DNA of 64,000 nucleotides from Stictocephala bisonia (lineage: Eukaryota > Arthropoda > Insecta > Hemiptera > Membracidae): assembly GCA_035578905.1 (NCBI GenBank), contig JAQJVL010000793.1:1-64000 (forward strand), written 5' to 3'. Every line of letters starts with the position of its first letter. Positions within the stretch are counted from its first letter, which is position 1. A program made the translations under genes and the position numbers. Below are positions 46,654-58,600 of the stretch, one piece after another. Under the pieces are notes generated by a model. The model was not told the DNA's origin, did no database searches, and saw only the letters and a list, made by a program, of their open reading frames with translations.

Positions 46654-49600
46654 TAGCTTATATATAATACCTTCATGTATAATAATCATATATAATACAA
46701 TAATAATAAAGTTATAATATAAAATAACAATTGAGCACCCTTAAACATTTTATTAAATCATCACCAACCGGTTTCTGCAATTATAACGGTTTCAAAACTG
46801 TTACAAAACAAATTAAATAAAATAAATAACTATCATAAAGAAAATATATGTTAAATTTGTAAATATTTGTGATTTAGTGGTTAGTTGTCATTTTGTGTGT
46901 TGTTTCTTATATGTATAAATGTTTCGAATATTGGGTTTATTTTTGTATTAACATGGTTTTGATTAAATTGTTGAGATTTTCTTGGTTGTGTTAACAATTT
47001 AATTAACACCATGTTAATACAAAAAAGAAACCCAATATACGAAACAATTCTTTATATAAGAAACAACACATAAAATGACAACTAACCACCAAATCACAAA
47101 TATTTACCAATTTAACATATGTTTTCTTTATGATAATTATTCATTTTATTTTATTTTATTTGTTTTATAAAAGTTTTGAAACCGTTATAATTGCAGAAAC
47201 CAGTCGGTGATGATTTAATAAAATGTTTAAGGGTGCTCAATTGTTATTTTATATCATAACTTTATTTATTTTTTTTTTTTTTTTATTTTATTTTATATAC
47301 GGTATACACCATTTTTACAATAATAAATGAGTATAAACAAAAACAGTTTTGAAAAACTACGATTAAGTTAACAATAATGAATACATAAGATAAATCTAAC
47401 AATAAGTGACCAGCAATACGCTACTAAATAACAGAAGTGCTAACAAAAATATATAAAAAAAAAAACAGCCATAGGAATACCAAAGAAATAATAGGAATTG
47501 AGCACGCAAAATATAAAGAGAACACTACAACATAACCATACTCAAGTGTATAGCAGGCATAACAATATATACTCCATTACTAGTTTAAAATGTATATAAC
47601 ATAAACAGTAACATATCAAAAACAGAACATGATTTGCATTTTCCGAGGATTTAATCGTTTTTTGAACCCTTCTTAACGATCTTAGGAACACCTAGTACAT
47701 ACTTTATCGTGAGATCATGTTTTTTCCTGAATCAGTTCTCTTTTTTAGCTCTGTTCTTAAATCGTCTAGATGTTTTCTTTCCTGTAGTGTCCTGTCACGT
47801 GAGAAACTGACATCACAAAGTTGGGGGTCAAGACTCTCTAAAGAAGACAGATCAAAATTTTTAGAGAATTCAATGACATCTTTGCTACTTCCCAGAATAA
47901 CTTTGAGGGGTCTAGGTCTCTTGGCTTCAGAGTTGCCTATGCGAAAGGATTTAAAACATACATTATCGGAAGAGCAGAATTTGTTCACCATACAGGATAT
48001 AAGATTGTTGTCATGCTCAATTCTCAAGGAAGAATCCTTAGTGCTGCTTTCGGGGAGGTTATACACTATGATGTTCGATGCCCGGTGAGACCTGTCATTA
48101 AATTCGGCCAACATGAACTCAACATCAACTTGACTGCCAGTACCACCATTTTGTATGGCCTTCAACTGGTCTTCTAAGTTACCCACTCGTGCTTCCATAT
48201 TGGCAATACGGGGCTCAAAATTGTCCAATTTTTCATTTACGTATACTAGCTCATTTTTTATAGCGCTTATATCTGAAGAAATGTTGCTCAAGCTATCCAA
48301 CTTGGTTAAAATAAGAGACATTTGGGAAGAAAGTTCGTCAAAGCGAGAATCAATAATAGGTTGCATCTACACAATCATCACGTCTGCAGAGCCACTTACA
48401 ATTTTCACTGGTGCGAGGGTTTACCAATTTAGCATATTCAGTATTTGATAGCTTAGCACAAACCGTGTGAAACCAGCGAGCGCAGGGCCCATCACATTGA
48501 ATGCCTTTATCTTCTTGTAGAACAGCAATAACACAAATTGGACAAATATGTTTTGCCATGGCACTTTCGGAGCTACTCAATACATGTTTTGGTTATGTTT
48601 GGGTAACAAATATTCGAAAGCATAAATAATTATTATTTGATAATAACTGGATTTAAATTGATAACAAATAAAAAACTGAGTATTAAATATCACTTTAAAA
48701 GCAAAAAATCATAAAAAGTAAAAATAATAACACAATTAAAACTCACAAACAATGTTAGATCAGCTGATTATTATTATACATAGCAGCCCTAGGAATTACA
48801 ACTTTTCTACTAATACAATAATAATATGTAATACCTTAAAATATGAAAAAGTTGTGTCAGCGTCTCATGTGTAAGAATATATATAGGGCATATATATTTT
48901 TTTAAATTAATAAATGGTAGCTGACAATAAACCATACTGAACTTGGAGAACTATCCTACTTGGTTTCCTCACAGTGACAGATATTTACCAAACTAAATCT
49001 GTTGCAGGTACAGTACCGGTACTCTAACTTCCTACAGAAATTTGCAAATCTGTCTGTATCTTCTCTCTGTGCTATATACTAAAATAGGTAACAGTTACTG
49101 TAATGGGGACCCTTTTAAATATATGGGCTATTTGTAGAGTCGGCACTGGTGGCACAGTGCTGTAACTCAGCTACTTGGGGACAAAGTGTGTGGGAGATTG
49201 TAGGCGATAGGTTCCATTCTCGGTTCTCTTAATACCGACATTGCGTCCGCTCAATGGTTGTCATTAATATAGACACTACTAGTCTGGAGTGTCCGTGTTG
49301 AATGGTAGTCAAGGTTCGGGTGTTGTGTGGGGGAGAGAACTAAGTGTCAAACTTGTCAATTAGCTGAAAATCAGACCAACACTACGTGGTTCGGATTCCA
49401 CATAAAGCTGTAGGCCCCATAGTTGCCCTGGCTATTGGGCTATTAATAAATAGTCCTTTCTGAGCTAAGTCGAACTCAGATAGTAACAATGGCTACACTC
49501 GTTAATCTACACTCATCACAATCCGCCCATATCTCTACGATCGGCGTCTTAGAGATGAATAATGAATAGAGATGGTCAACTCCTTATTACTATTATTATT

Positions 49601-52600
49601 ACTATATCGCAATCCTGGCAAATCCTTTTATCATCAAGAAATAACCTTACTTAAAAATTATGATTACTATTTTAAAAATTTGAATTTTATCTAAATAATA
49701 TATTTCTGGTTTGTAGAATGAGAATAATTACCTTTATCTAAGTTGTGTTTTCTTTAATGTACATTAATTTCAAATCAGAAACTTGATTTGGCAATTTAAT
49801 ATGAACACTGATTAAAATAAGTTATTTGTTAGTCTAATATTCATTGAAACCATCTTTTTTTTATTAATTATTTTGGAACATACTAAAATGCCAAATTACC
49901 AATTGGAGAAGTAACAATTAATTATAACTTAATATGAACTTTTGAACAAACTTTACTTATGTCTTTGATACACCCAGTGGATGAACTTTATTTTTATTCT
50001 CAATTTGCATGTAACAGCATCTACTCTTTTCATTAATGATACATTATAATTGGCTAATGCTGTTATGTAGCATTCCAAATATGTAATAAATAAATATAAA
50101 TATGTTATGCATTGTACAAAATTTAAGTCAGTTTTAGCTGTTAATGAAATGTTTAGTTACTTCAATATTTAATTTTATTACTGACTAAATCTGGTTTAAA
50201 AATGTTTTCAAGATGTACCATATATAATTGAAATAGCCTAGATATAAATAAACAATGCTTAACAATTTCTTTAGTAAAAAATGGATCAATGTTTTAGGTA
50301 GTAACAGAAAGTGGGTTAATGGTTCCAGATCGTTATTGGGGCTCGTACAGACCAGGGAACTACTTTGGCCTCAAAACACGAGAACCCTATTCTCCTGTGG
50401 TGGGCCTCATGTGGTACTTTCCCAATAGGATTCGTCCTGATGGTATAAGCATACGGTGAGATTTATTTAATAAATTTATAATTGCAGAGGCCTTTGGTTG
50501 CACAATGCTCAATGGCTTTGGCTTTGCACAACAGAGGGTAAGGTCCAAGGTTTGAATCCCAACTGAGCTAATGGTTAGTACTTCACTCATTGAATAAAGT
50601 TCACGCAAGTGTCTCTAAGCCCATGTGAACTGGTGAGTGAAGTTTAAAAAAGATTTTTAAAATGCTCTCCTTGATTTTTTTAGCTCATACATTGAAGATA
50701 AAGTGATATTGGCACATTCATCAGGCCCCTGATAAGTGGTAGTCGTGGAATTGTATCCACAAAATAGGACACAAATAATTTTAGCTCAGTTTTCATGTTA
50801 AAAGATTTCCTGATAGTTTGAGGGGTGGGATGGAGAAGATTTACAGGTTCATCCTGATGTTGAGATTAGGAGTTACATGATTGTTTTATCAGTTGATGTG
50901 CTAATTCTAATTCTATTATTTTGTATGGGATATATTGACATGGGATGGAACATAATGACTACTTTTATGATGTAACACTGGTAAAAAATACTGTATATAG
51001 AGAAGAGTATACTTATTTCTCGATATCTCAAAAGCATTTGACTGTGTGCACTACGAAACTTTGTTGCACCAGTTAGAAAGATATGGTGTATGAGGTACAC
51101 CAGTAAAATGGCTCAGGTCGTATCTAAATGACCTTGACCAGTGTGTGGAGATCTCGGGCACCTTGTCTTCAAAAAGAAAGACCACCCAATGAGTCCCATA
51201 TAGGCAGAGTCAGGGTTTTCAGAGTTTTGGACTTTGCAATTGTGTCAGAAGGGGTTTACTGTTAAGATCAAATTATTGAGTGGGACATTGTTGGCACTGG
51301 AGTCGGTAAATTAAGTCATTAAAGTCATTTGTCTAACTAGTTCCAGGTATCTTGTACATTAATATTGTGGGAGAGCAGTAGATTAGAGATATATCGGACA
51401 CATTTTGCATGACATTTGTAGTAATTATTTATTGTGGTTATCTGTTTAACCTTGAAATGGATTGTTAGGATGATGAATATAGGATGTATCAAGATTTGGC
51501 GGAGGTTTTTGGTAAAATTCAGAAATTGGCTGTAGGGACAAGGAATTTGGAAATTACTAAAGGGTAAGGGGATTTGGTTTTTGATAAGGTTGGTAAAGCA
51601 ATATCTATTTTGGAAGGCACTAAAAAATGTAAATTAGAATTTTTTTAAATTTTCTAATTGGAATATAAACATTAATATTGATTTTATGTACTCACAGATA
51701 GATTTATCATTCAGTTTTAAATTTTGTTTCTCAAACTGTCAGCTGTTTTGGTGACCATTTGTGCAGCTGTAACAGTAATAATAATAATAATAATAATAAG
51801 TGTAGTCCCGTGTAACAGTAGCAGACCTCTAACTAACCAAATTACTGGCACAAGTATTTCTATTACATGAGATATCTATTTGTAAGTCATAACATTATCA
51901 AGAGTATTACTCAAGAAGTATAAATTATTTCTTTTATACATCAGAATTAAGTTATGATTAATATTCGTTTTAAACGGATGTAAAAAATATTTAAAACATG
52001 TATTGAAGAAAAATTAGATAGATCAGTTTTAATTTTGCGGAGTACCAGCCATTTTGTTTTACTTTTATATTCTCAGACTACAGAGATGGTTATAAACATT
52101 AAAAAGTTAATCAACTTAGTTTAAATATTTTTAGGTATAGGTTTGAAGGAGATTGTAGTATGTTCTTAGTGACAAGAAATATTCTTATCTCTAGCCTGTT
52201 ACCTCTTATCTGCCACAGGGGCCTTTTGTGGGTTGCCTCCTTTTTGCTAGGCCTATAATGTTCAGTGACCTAAATAGTAATACATGACACATTGTTGTAA
52301 ATATGCAAGTGATGAGTATTAAGCAATGATTTATGATAAAAAAGAATATAAATATTATCAATAATTTATTTTTGCCAATTAAAATGTGATCTAAAATAAG
52401 CCAAAATACCACAAAATTGTGTTTCTTTTTACTTTTGAAGTTCATAGTATGAAAAAAAGTATACTTTGTCAAATTTATAGTGTTTTATGATCTTTAGTCA
52501 CTGGTGTGAGCAAGGAGACAACTTGGAAAGGTACACATGGACAAAGCATGACGGTTGTAGTTTTGGAATCCAAGAGATAGATGATGGCTCAGTGAGGTTG

Positions 52601-55600
52601 ACCACATCCTTTGTGAAGCGTCCTGGTGGAGACCATGGAGGAGATTGGACTGCTAGGATTTCTGTCTCACATCTGGTGAGTTTTGTCATTGATTTAAACA
52701 TGTTGTATACATTTCCAATTGTTTCCCCATATTTAGGTATGGAGTAACTCCCCTTAGTAATAAAAGAAAATAATAATTTGTTAAAGTTCCTAAAAGGGTG
52801 CCCATTAATTAAGAACTTTTATAATAGAGTTTTTTTTTGTATGTTATGTTACACAAGGATAAGGGAGATTATCTTTGGTGCTTTGTCATACTACTCGCAG
52901 GAAAATCTATATAGTATTTATCTACATAAATATATTTTTTTCCCTGTAAATACCAAATAAAATCTTATACAGGGAACTGGATCACATCACTGATACTATT
53001 ACGAACAAGAGGATTTCTTTCTTAGATTACATTATGAGGACACCAGAAACCAGATTATTGAGACAAATTGCAGGTAAAATCTAGAATTTGAAACAACAAG
53101 TAGTATGGATTAAAGAAATCAGAGAGGATATGGAAGAACTGGAAATAAAGGCGATTTGTAGAATAAACCACACAAGTTCAAGAAACTGAGAAACATGAAA
53201 ATAAGATCTAAACCAACAAACCAAAACTAGACAAATATCATACAATGAAAAGGTATTTACAGACAAAGAGAGAAAAAGAAGATCAGAATGAATGAAGATC
53301 TATTGGGCCGTTCGGAAAGAAAATGTATCGAAGAAGACAACCAGAAAATGATTGACTGAAGTGGTCTAATGAGGCTGTAAAAGCATAAAAAAATATATAT
53401 TTAAATATAAACAAATGTGTGTCTGTCTATTCATTACTATACAATTCATGGGGTCATAATCGTTTTAGATACATAAGCAGGTCATTGTGGAAGTTTTGTG
53501 ATTTTCCGCAAAGAAGGTTTTATCACATCCGACTAGGACATCCCTTTGGACTTTAAAGTTTAATCATATTTCAATATATTTATGTCTATTATGTCTGGAA
53601 ACACCCAAATATATTCTTTATTAATCAAAATATAGATTTTAAACCTTTTACAATTATGATAAGGAATGGGTAACAACATTTTGTCATTTCACACTAAAAG
53701 GGGACGTCCTGTTGAGAGTATCATCAATATCCTTAATGGAAGCCTATACCTTGCAATATATAATTTTAAAGGTAATACTTTACTAAATTTAATGCCACAA
53801 ATTGCATCTCTAAGGAATCACTTTCAGAAAAGAAAGCGCTTTGAGTATTGAAAATTTGTTGGATGTTCAACAATCATTTTAACTTCATTGTCAAACAGAA
53901 AAAGAAGACAGTTCAAACATGTACTTTGATGCCTAATAGTGTTAATAGGTTAGTGTTAAGCCTTTTCTAACACCATAAATTAATTGTATTTTTATACAGA
54001 ATTGATAAAGGGTCAATTTCGAGTTCAAAAATGATTTTTAAAGAATTTTATCTTTCACCGTCTATGCGTGGCAGCCATTTTTGTTCATGAGAGTCCGGCG
54101 ATTTTTGGCTTTGTAGACATTAGCGATAAATTGATTATCTCTGGATTGGATTATGATGCAACTTTCAAACCAACACCATTCTTTTCAGAAATATCTCTTC
54201 TACAATATTTCTTATCTCCTTTTAAGCCTTAAATGCAAAGTTTTATTCCCACAATAGCCTCCAAAGTTTGGTGTTAACAATTGGGAAATCTCCTAATAGG
54301 CTTGAATTGTAGAAACAAGCATTTCTGGAGTCAAATATCCTACTCCAGTGGTTTGATAACAATAAGCTTAAGGTCAATGCTTCAAAAACCCAATTAGTTA
54401 ACTTCAAAATGAAAAATTCATTATCAAACTCAGTTTTTGGCCTCCGAATTTACTTAGAAGAAACTGAATCAGTTAAACTCCTGGGTGTAATTCTTGATGA
54501 AAAATTAAATTTCCACACTCATATTGAGATTGTTTGCCATCGAGTGAGCACATGTCTTTTCCTTTTACGCAGTCTTGCAAAGACAGTTAACACCGATGTC
54601 CTTCTCACAGCATACTATGGTTTGCTTTATCCACTCCTAATGTATGCAGTACCAGTGTGAGGCAGTGAGAACCAACGGACACTCTATTTATTTAGACTTC
54701 AAAAAAAGGCTGTTCGAATAATCTACTCACTGCATCGAAATAATCCTTGTAAAAATGTTTTAAATCATCAAAATTGTTAACATTTCCTTTCATTTACATC
54801 TTGGAAACACTATGTTTTGTCAAAGAAAACCTTTCACTTTTTTTGACTAAACAAAATTCACGTTTTCAATTTCGAAACAGTAGTGATTTGAAAATACCGG
54901 CTCACTCTTCCTCTTTAAAAAAAAAAAAACACCAGTTTATTGTACAACGGAACCATTTTGTACAATAAACTGCCTAATGACCTTAAGCTGGAAACAAACT
55001 ATAATAAATTTAGAAAAAGACTTAAACTTATGCTACAGGAAGGAAGCTACTACAGCGTCCAAGAGTTTCTGGCTGGTGGAGAATCCTAGTTTTATTTCTT
55101 TAATTTAGGCAGTTATACATTTTATTTGTTTTATCAACCATGCTATTCAAGTTTTAGATATAAGTTTTAAAATACTTAAATTTCTCTACTTTTACCTAGA
55201 CTTACCAATGCAATGTACATATTTGTTAATAATCTTGGTTGAATAAATGACTTATGACATAAAACTAGCTTAAAATTAAAATTTTGTTTTATTTCAATTA
55301 AACATTTTAAAAATGTAAAAAAAATAGCATAACACATTATGTGGCAAGAACCAAGTTGACATTAAATAGTTGAACATCATCAAATTTTCAATACTCAAAG
55401 TGCTCTATTTTATGATGGAGTGATTTCTTAAAGATGCGGTTTGTGGCATTCAATTCAGTAAACTATTACATTTAAAATCATGTATCACAAGCTATAGGCT
55501 TCCATTAATAATATTTACGATACCCTTAACAGGACGTCCTCGGTTAGTGTGAAATGACAAGATGTTTTTCCAAAAAGTAGGTGCCCAATCCCTATCACAA

Positions 55601-58600
55601 TTGTAAAAGGTTTAGAATTTCTGTTTTGATTAACCTTTTGAGGTCCATTTAAATGGTTAGTATACAGTCCCCCAGGTCCTATTTATTAACAGGCTTAATG
55701 GCCTGTATTTGCAAACACCTTCATTAAAAGAGAATATAATATTTTGTAAGCCTTCTGAGTATGTTATATTTTTTTTGCTTATTTGGTATATTGTAAAAAG
55801 TAAAAAAAATATAGCCTACTGGTTAACAAAAAATTATAAAATAGTTTTATGTCTATATAAAACTACAACAAGAAAAGTTTTGGAACAGAAAAAAATATGT
55901 TTATTGCCAGAAAAGTGCATTTATTTTTTTTATCTCCCCTGTGTTTAAATTTTTCTTATATCTAAGAGCATCTGAGTAATAGAAACAAGTATTTAGGAAA
56001 TATAATAATAAATAAAACTACTAGCCTACAAAATAAATAAATAGAACAACCTATTGGCCTAGGTTGAGGTTACTAGCCTACAAATAAATAAGGCCTAGGT
56101 TGAGCTCTCCGTCTCCGGCTATTATTTGTTGCATCACCACCACCGCCAATCGGTATTTCTGGTTCGTCTTCATCCTCTGATTCCACAATTACTTCACCTA
56201 ATCCATTTTCATCGTCACTTTCGGGTTCAGAATAACAAAATAGGGGATCTGCGTCTTCATCATCACTATCAATGTCACTATCAAACAAAGCGTCTTCTAT
56301 TTCACCATCATATAATGTTCAGGACCAGTTTTACTGGTTGAAGCCATTTCAACTTCACTAGAAACTAATCAAAACAGATTATAACGTAATAAAAATAATT
56401 AAATCACAAACAAAAACTATTTTGAATAAAGGTAAATACGCAATCAAAATAAACTGCGACGTACTGCACAACTGAGGTTAGCGCACGAGTAGCGTAGCTG
56501 GCCGGCTGACGACAACACTGTGACAGCTGGTATTATTTTGCGTAAACAATAAAGTAAACCGTCTAAAAACAGACTGAAAGTAAAATATTTCGATTGTAAA
56601 ACATCGAAAATATCGATTTTTTGAATAACTAATATCGTTAAAGTCGATATATCGCACTAATATAAGAAAAAAACTAGTGTCGGACTGAGTCCGACAAAGG
56701 ACCAGAACTGTCATGGCCGCCATGTCAGACTCAGTTCGCCTATGGACCGCAAAAGGTTAATAAAGAATGTATTTAGGTGTTTCCTGGCATAACATACACC
56801 CTGTATGTACAGTAATCATCAGTTACTAAAGAAAAACAAATAATATGAAAAGTTTTCAAACTTTGGGTAAGCCTATTTAATGCTAATTGAGATTTGTGCT
56901 TGTTTGTTCAGCATTTTAGATCTTTATCAGATTCAATTCTTTTAATACAAACAATACCACTGTACGTGTATGGGTGGGCGGGTGGGTCAATACTGTATTT
57001 ATGTTCTACGACCATTTCTAATATTGTTTCCTAATAATCTGAGATAAATTTGTTTAAATATGCTATAGAACACAATTCAATACCCCTGTATGTGTATGGG
57101 AGGGCGGGTGAGTCAATACCACTGTATGTGAATAGGTGGGCGGGTGGTTTAATACCACTGTATGTGTATAGGTGGGCGCGTGGGTCAATGCCACTGTATG
57201 TGTATGGGAGGGCGGGTGGGTCAATACCACTGTATGTGTATAGGTGCGCGGGTGGGTCAATACCACTGTACGTATAGGTGGGTGTGTGGGTCAATATCAC
57301 TGTACGTGTATGGCCAGGCGGGTGGGTCATTAACCGTCCACCCATACATATACAGAGGTATTGACCCACCCGCCCACTTATACAAATACAGGGGCATTGA
57401 CCCACCCACCCACCCATACATGTACAGTGGTATTGACCCACCCGCCCACCTATAATATATATATTAATTGCATAACTGTCATTACAAATATAAAAATATA
57501 TATAAATTAAAAGATCCACTTTTTGAAGATACTACAATCATATATATATATCTTTTAATTTTTTCCTACTCTTAATTTTTAGGTTTTCTAATGTTCTTTC
57601 TTCAGTAATTACTGTACAAATATTCATATGCAATTTTAACAGGCATATAACACAAACAAGATATTTTTTGCACATAAATTATTTTGTAAAACCCCTTTGG
57701 AGTTCAATCGTAAGTCATCTTAACAAGTTGTGTTGTCTCCACCAAATATCAAACATCGCAATTTTCAAACAAAATATCAAACCAAAGGAAGCAAATTCTT
57801 TACACAAAAATTGTGTGATCCCTGCTTAATGCCTATGACTATTGATATGAGAAGATCAGTGTTAGAACCAGAATTAAGATTTATGAGAGGAAGAAAACTT
57901 GTGTAGGAATGTAATATCAAAAAGTAACTTTCCCCTTGCCATATTTGTTTATCACTTAGTCTTTATCACAGATATAAAATCAATTATATGCATGAGAATT
58001 TTGAAACAGTTTTGAAATTTCTCAAATGATTGAGAATTATGAGAGATTATTATTGAGGCTTTATAAATAATAATGTTGACCATGAGAATAACATTATTAT
58101 TTTATCGCACAAAATTGTATATGACAGTTAAAGGGTTCATGGGAAGAAGGGAAATGTCAAATTATTTTATTTTTTAGGTTCTTGATTTTTTTAAAGCTCT
58201 CAATAATCTCGTTTTGTGAAATTAGTTTCTTTGGAAATGAAGGGAATAGTCAACTAGATATCGACAATAGAAAATATGCCATTCACGGAAAAAGGAGTAC
58301 AGTCATTATGAAACACGGGGAAAAAGGAGAATGTCAGTTGGCAGCACTGAATATTTTGTTATGCTTAAATCAGTTGTCAGTGAACTTGTGGCTGTACACT
58401 GTTGATTATCGAGGTTATGTTTGTGTTTAGGTTTTGATTTGTAATAGTTTAATATAGTTTTGTGTTTTTATTCATTAAGGTAAATTATTATTACTAAAGG
58501 TAGAGCCAACAATTTGTGTAGCATCTTCATATTTTTCCATGAAATGTAATTTTGGTGTTGTCATAGAAACAAGAAGCACGGGGAGAGCTGATCAATCTCT

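Larger units (their letters stand above)
47273..48600 (-). mobile_element. LINE copy consisting of ORF1 and a poly(A) tail, no ORF2
   Basis: Minus strand: ORF1 (48580 to 47704) followed by about 400 bp AT-rich sequence and an A-rich tail (T run at about 47270-47290 on +), which abuts the palindrome. No RT or endonuclease sequence is present between ORF1 and the tail. Confidence 0.75.
55355..56791 (-). repeat. Inverted pair, right arm, split by the piggyBac-like element
   Basis: Arm sequence is 55355-55633 and 56757-56791, interrupted at its TTAA by the element 55634-56756. On the minus strand it reads [20 protein letters not shown]... with later stops. Confidence 0.8.

Noticed and set aside
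47000..47272. Hammerhead core in the palindrome arms
   Set aside because: GAAACC and TGATGA words occur but not in the order CUGANGA-stem II-GAAA, and no stem II can be drawn.
57031..57519. 162-codon minus frame and overlapping plus frames over the G-rich repeat
   Set aside because: All are translations of the 36-bp minisatellite in its two orientations.
58182..58430. 82-codon frame just before MOGS exon 4, looked at as an extra MOGS exon
   Set aside because: Exon 3 ends and exon 4 begins in phase 0 and join in the expected family order (ISVSHL to [14 protein letters not shown]). The frame ends in a stop and would break the reading frame.
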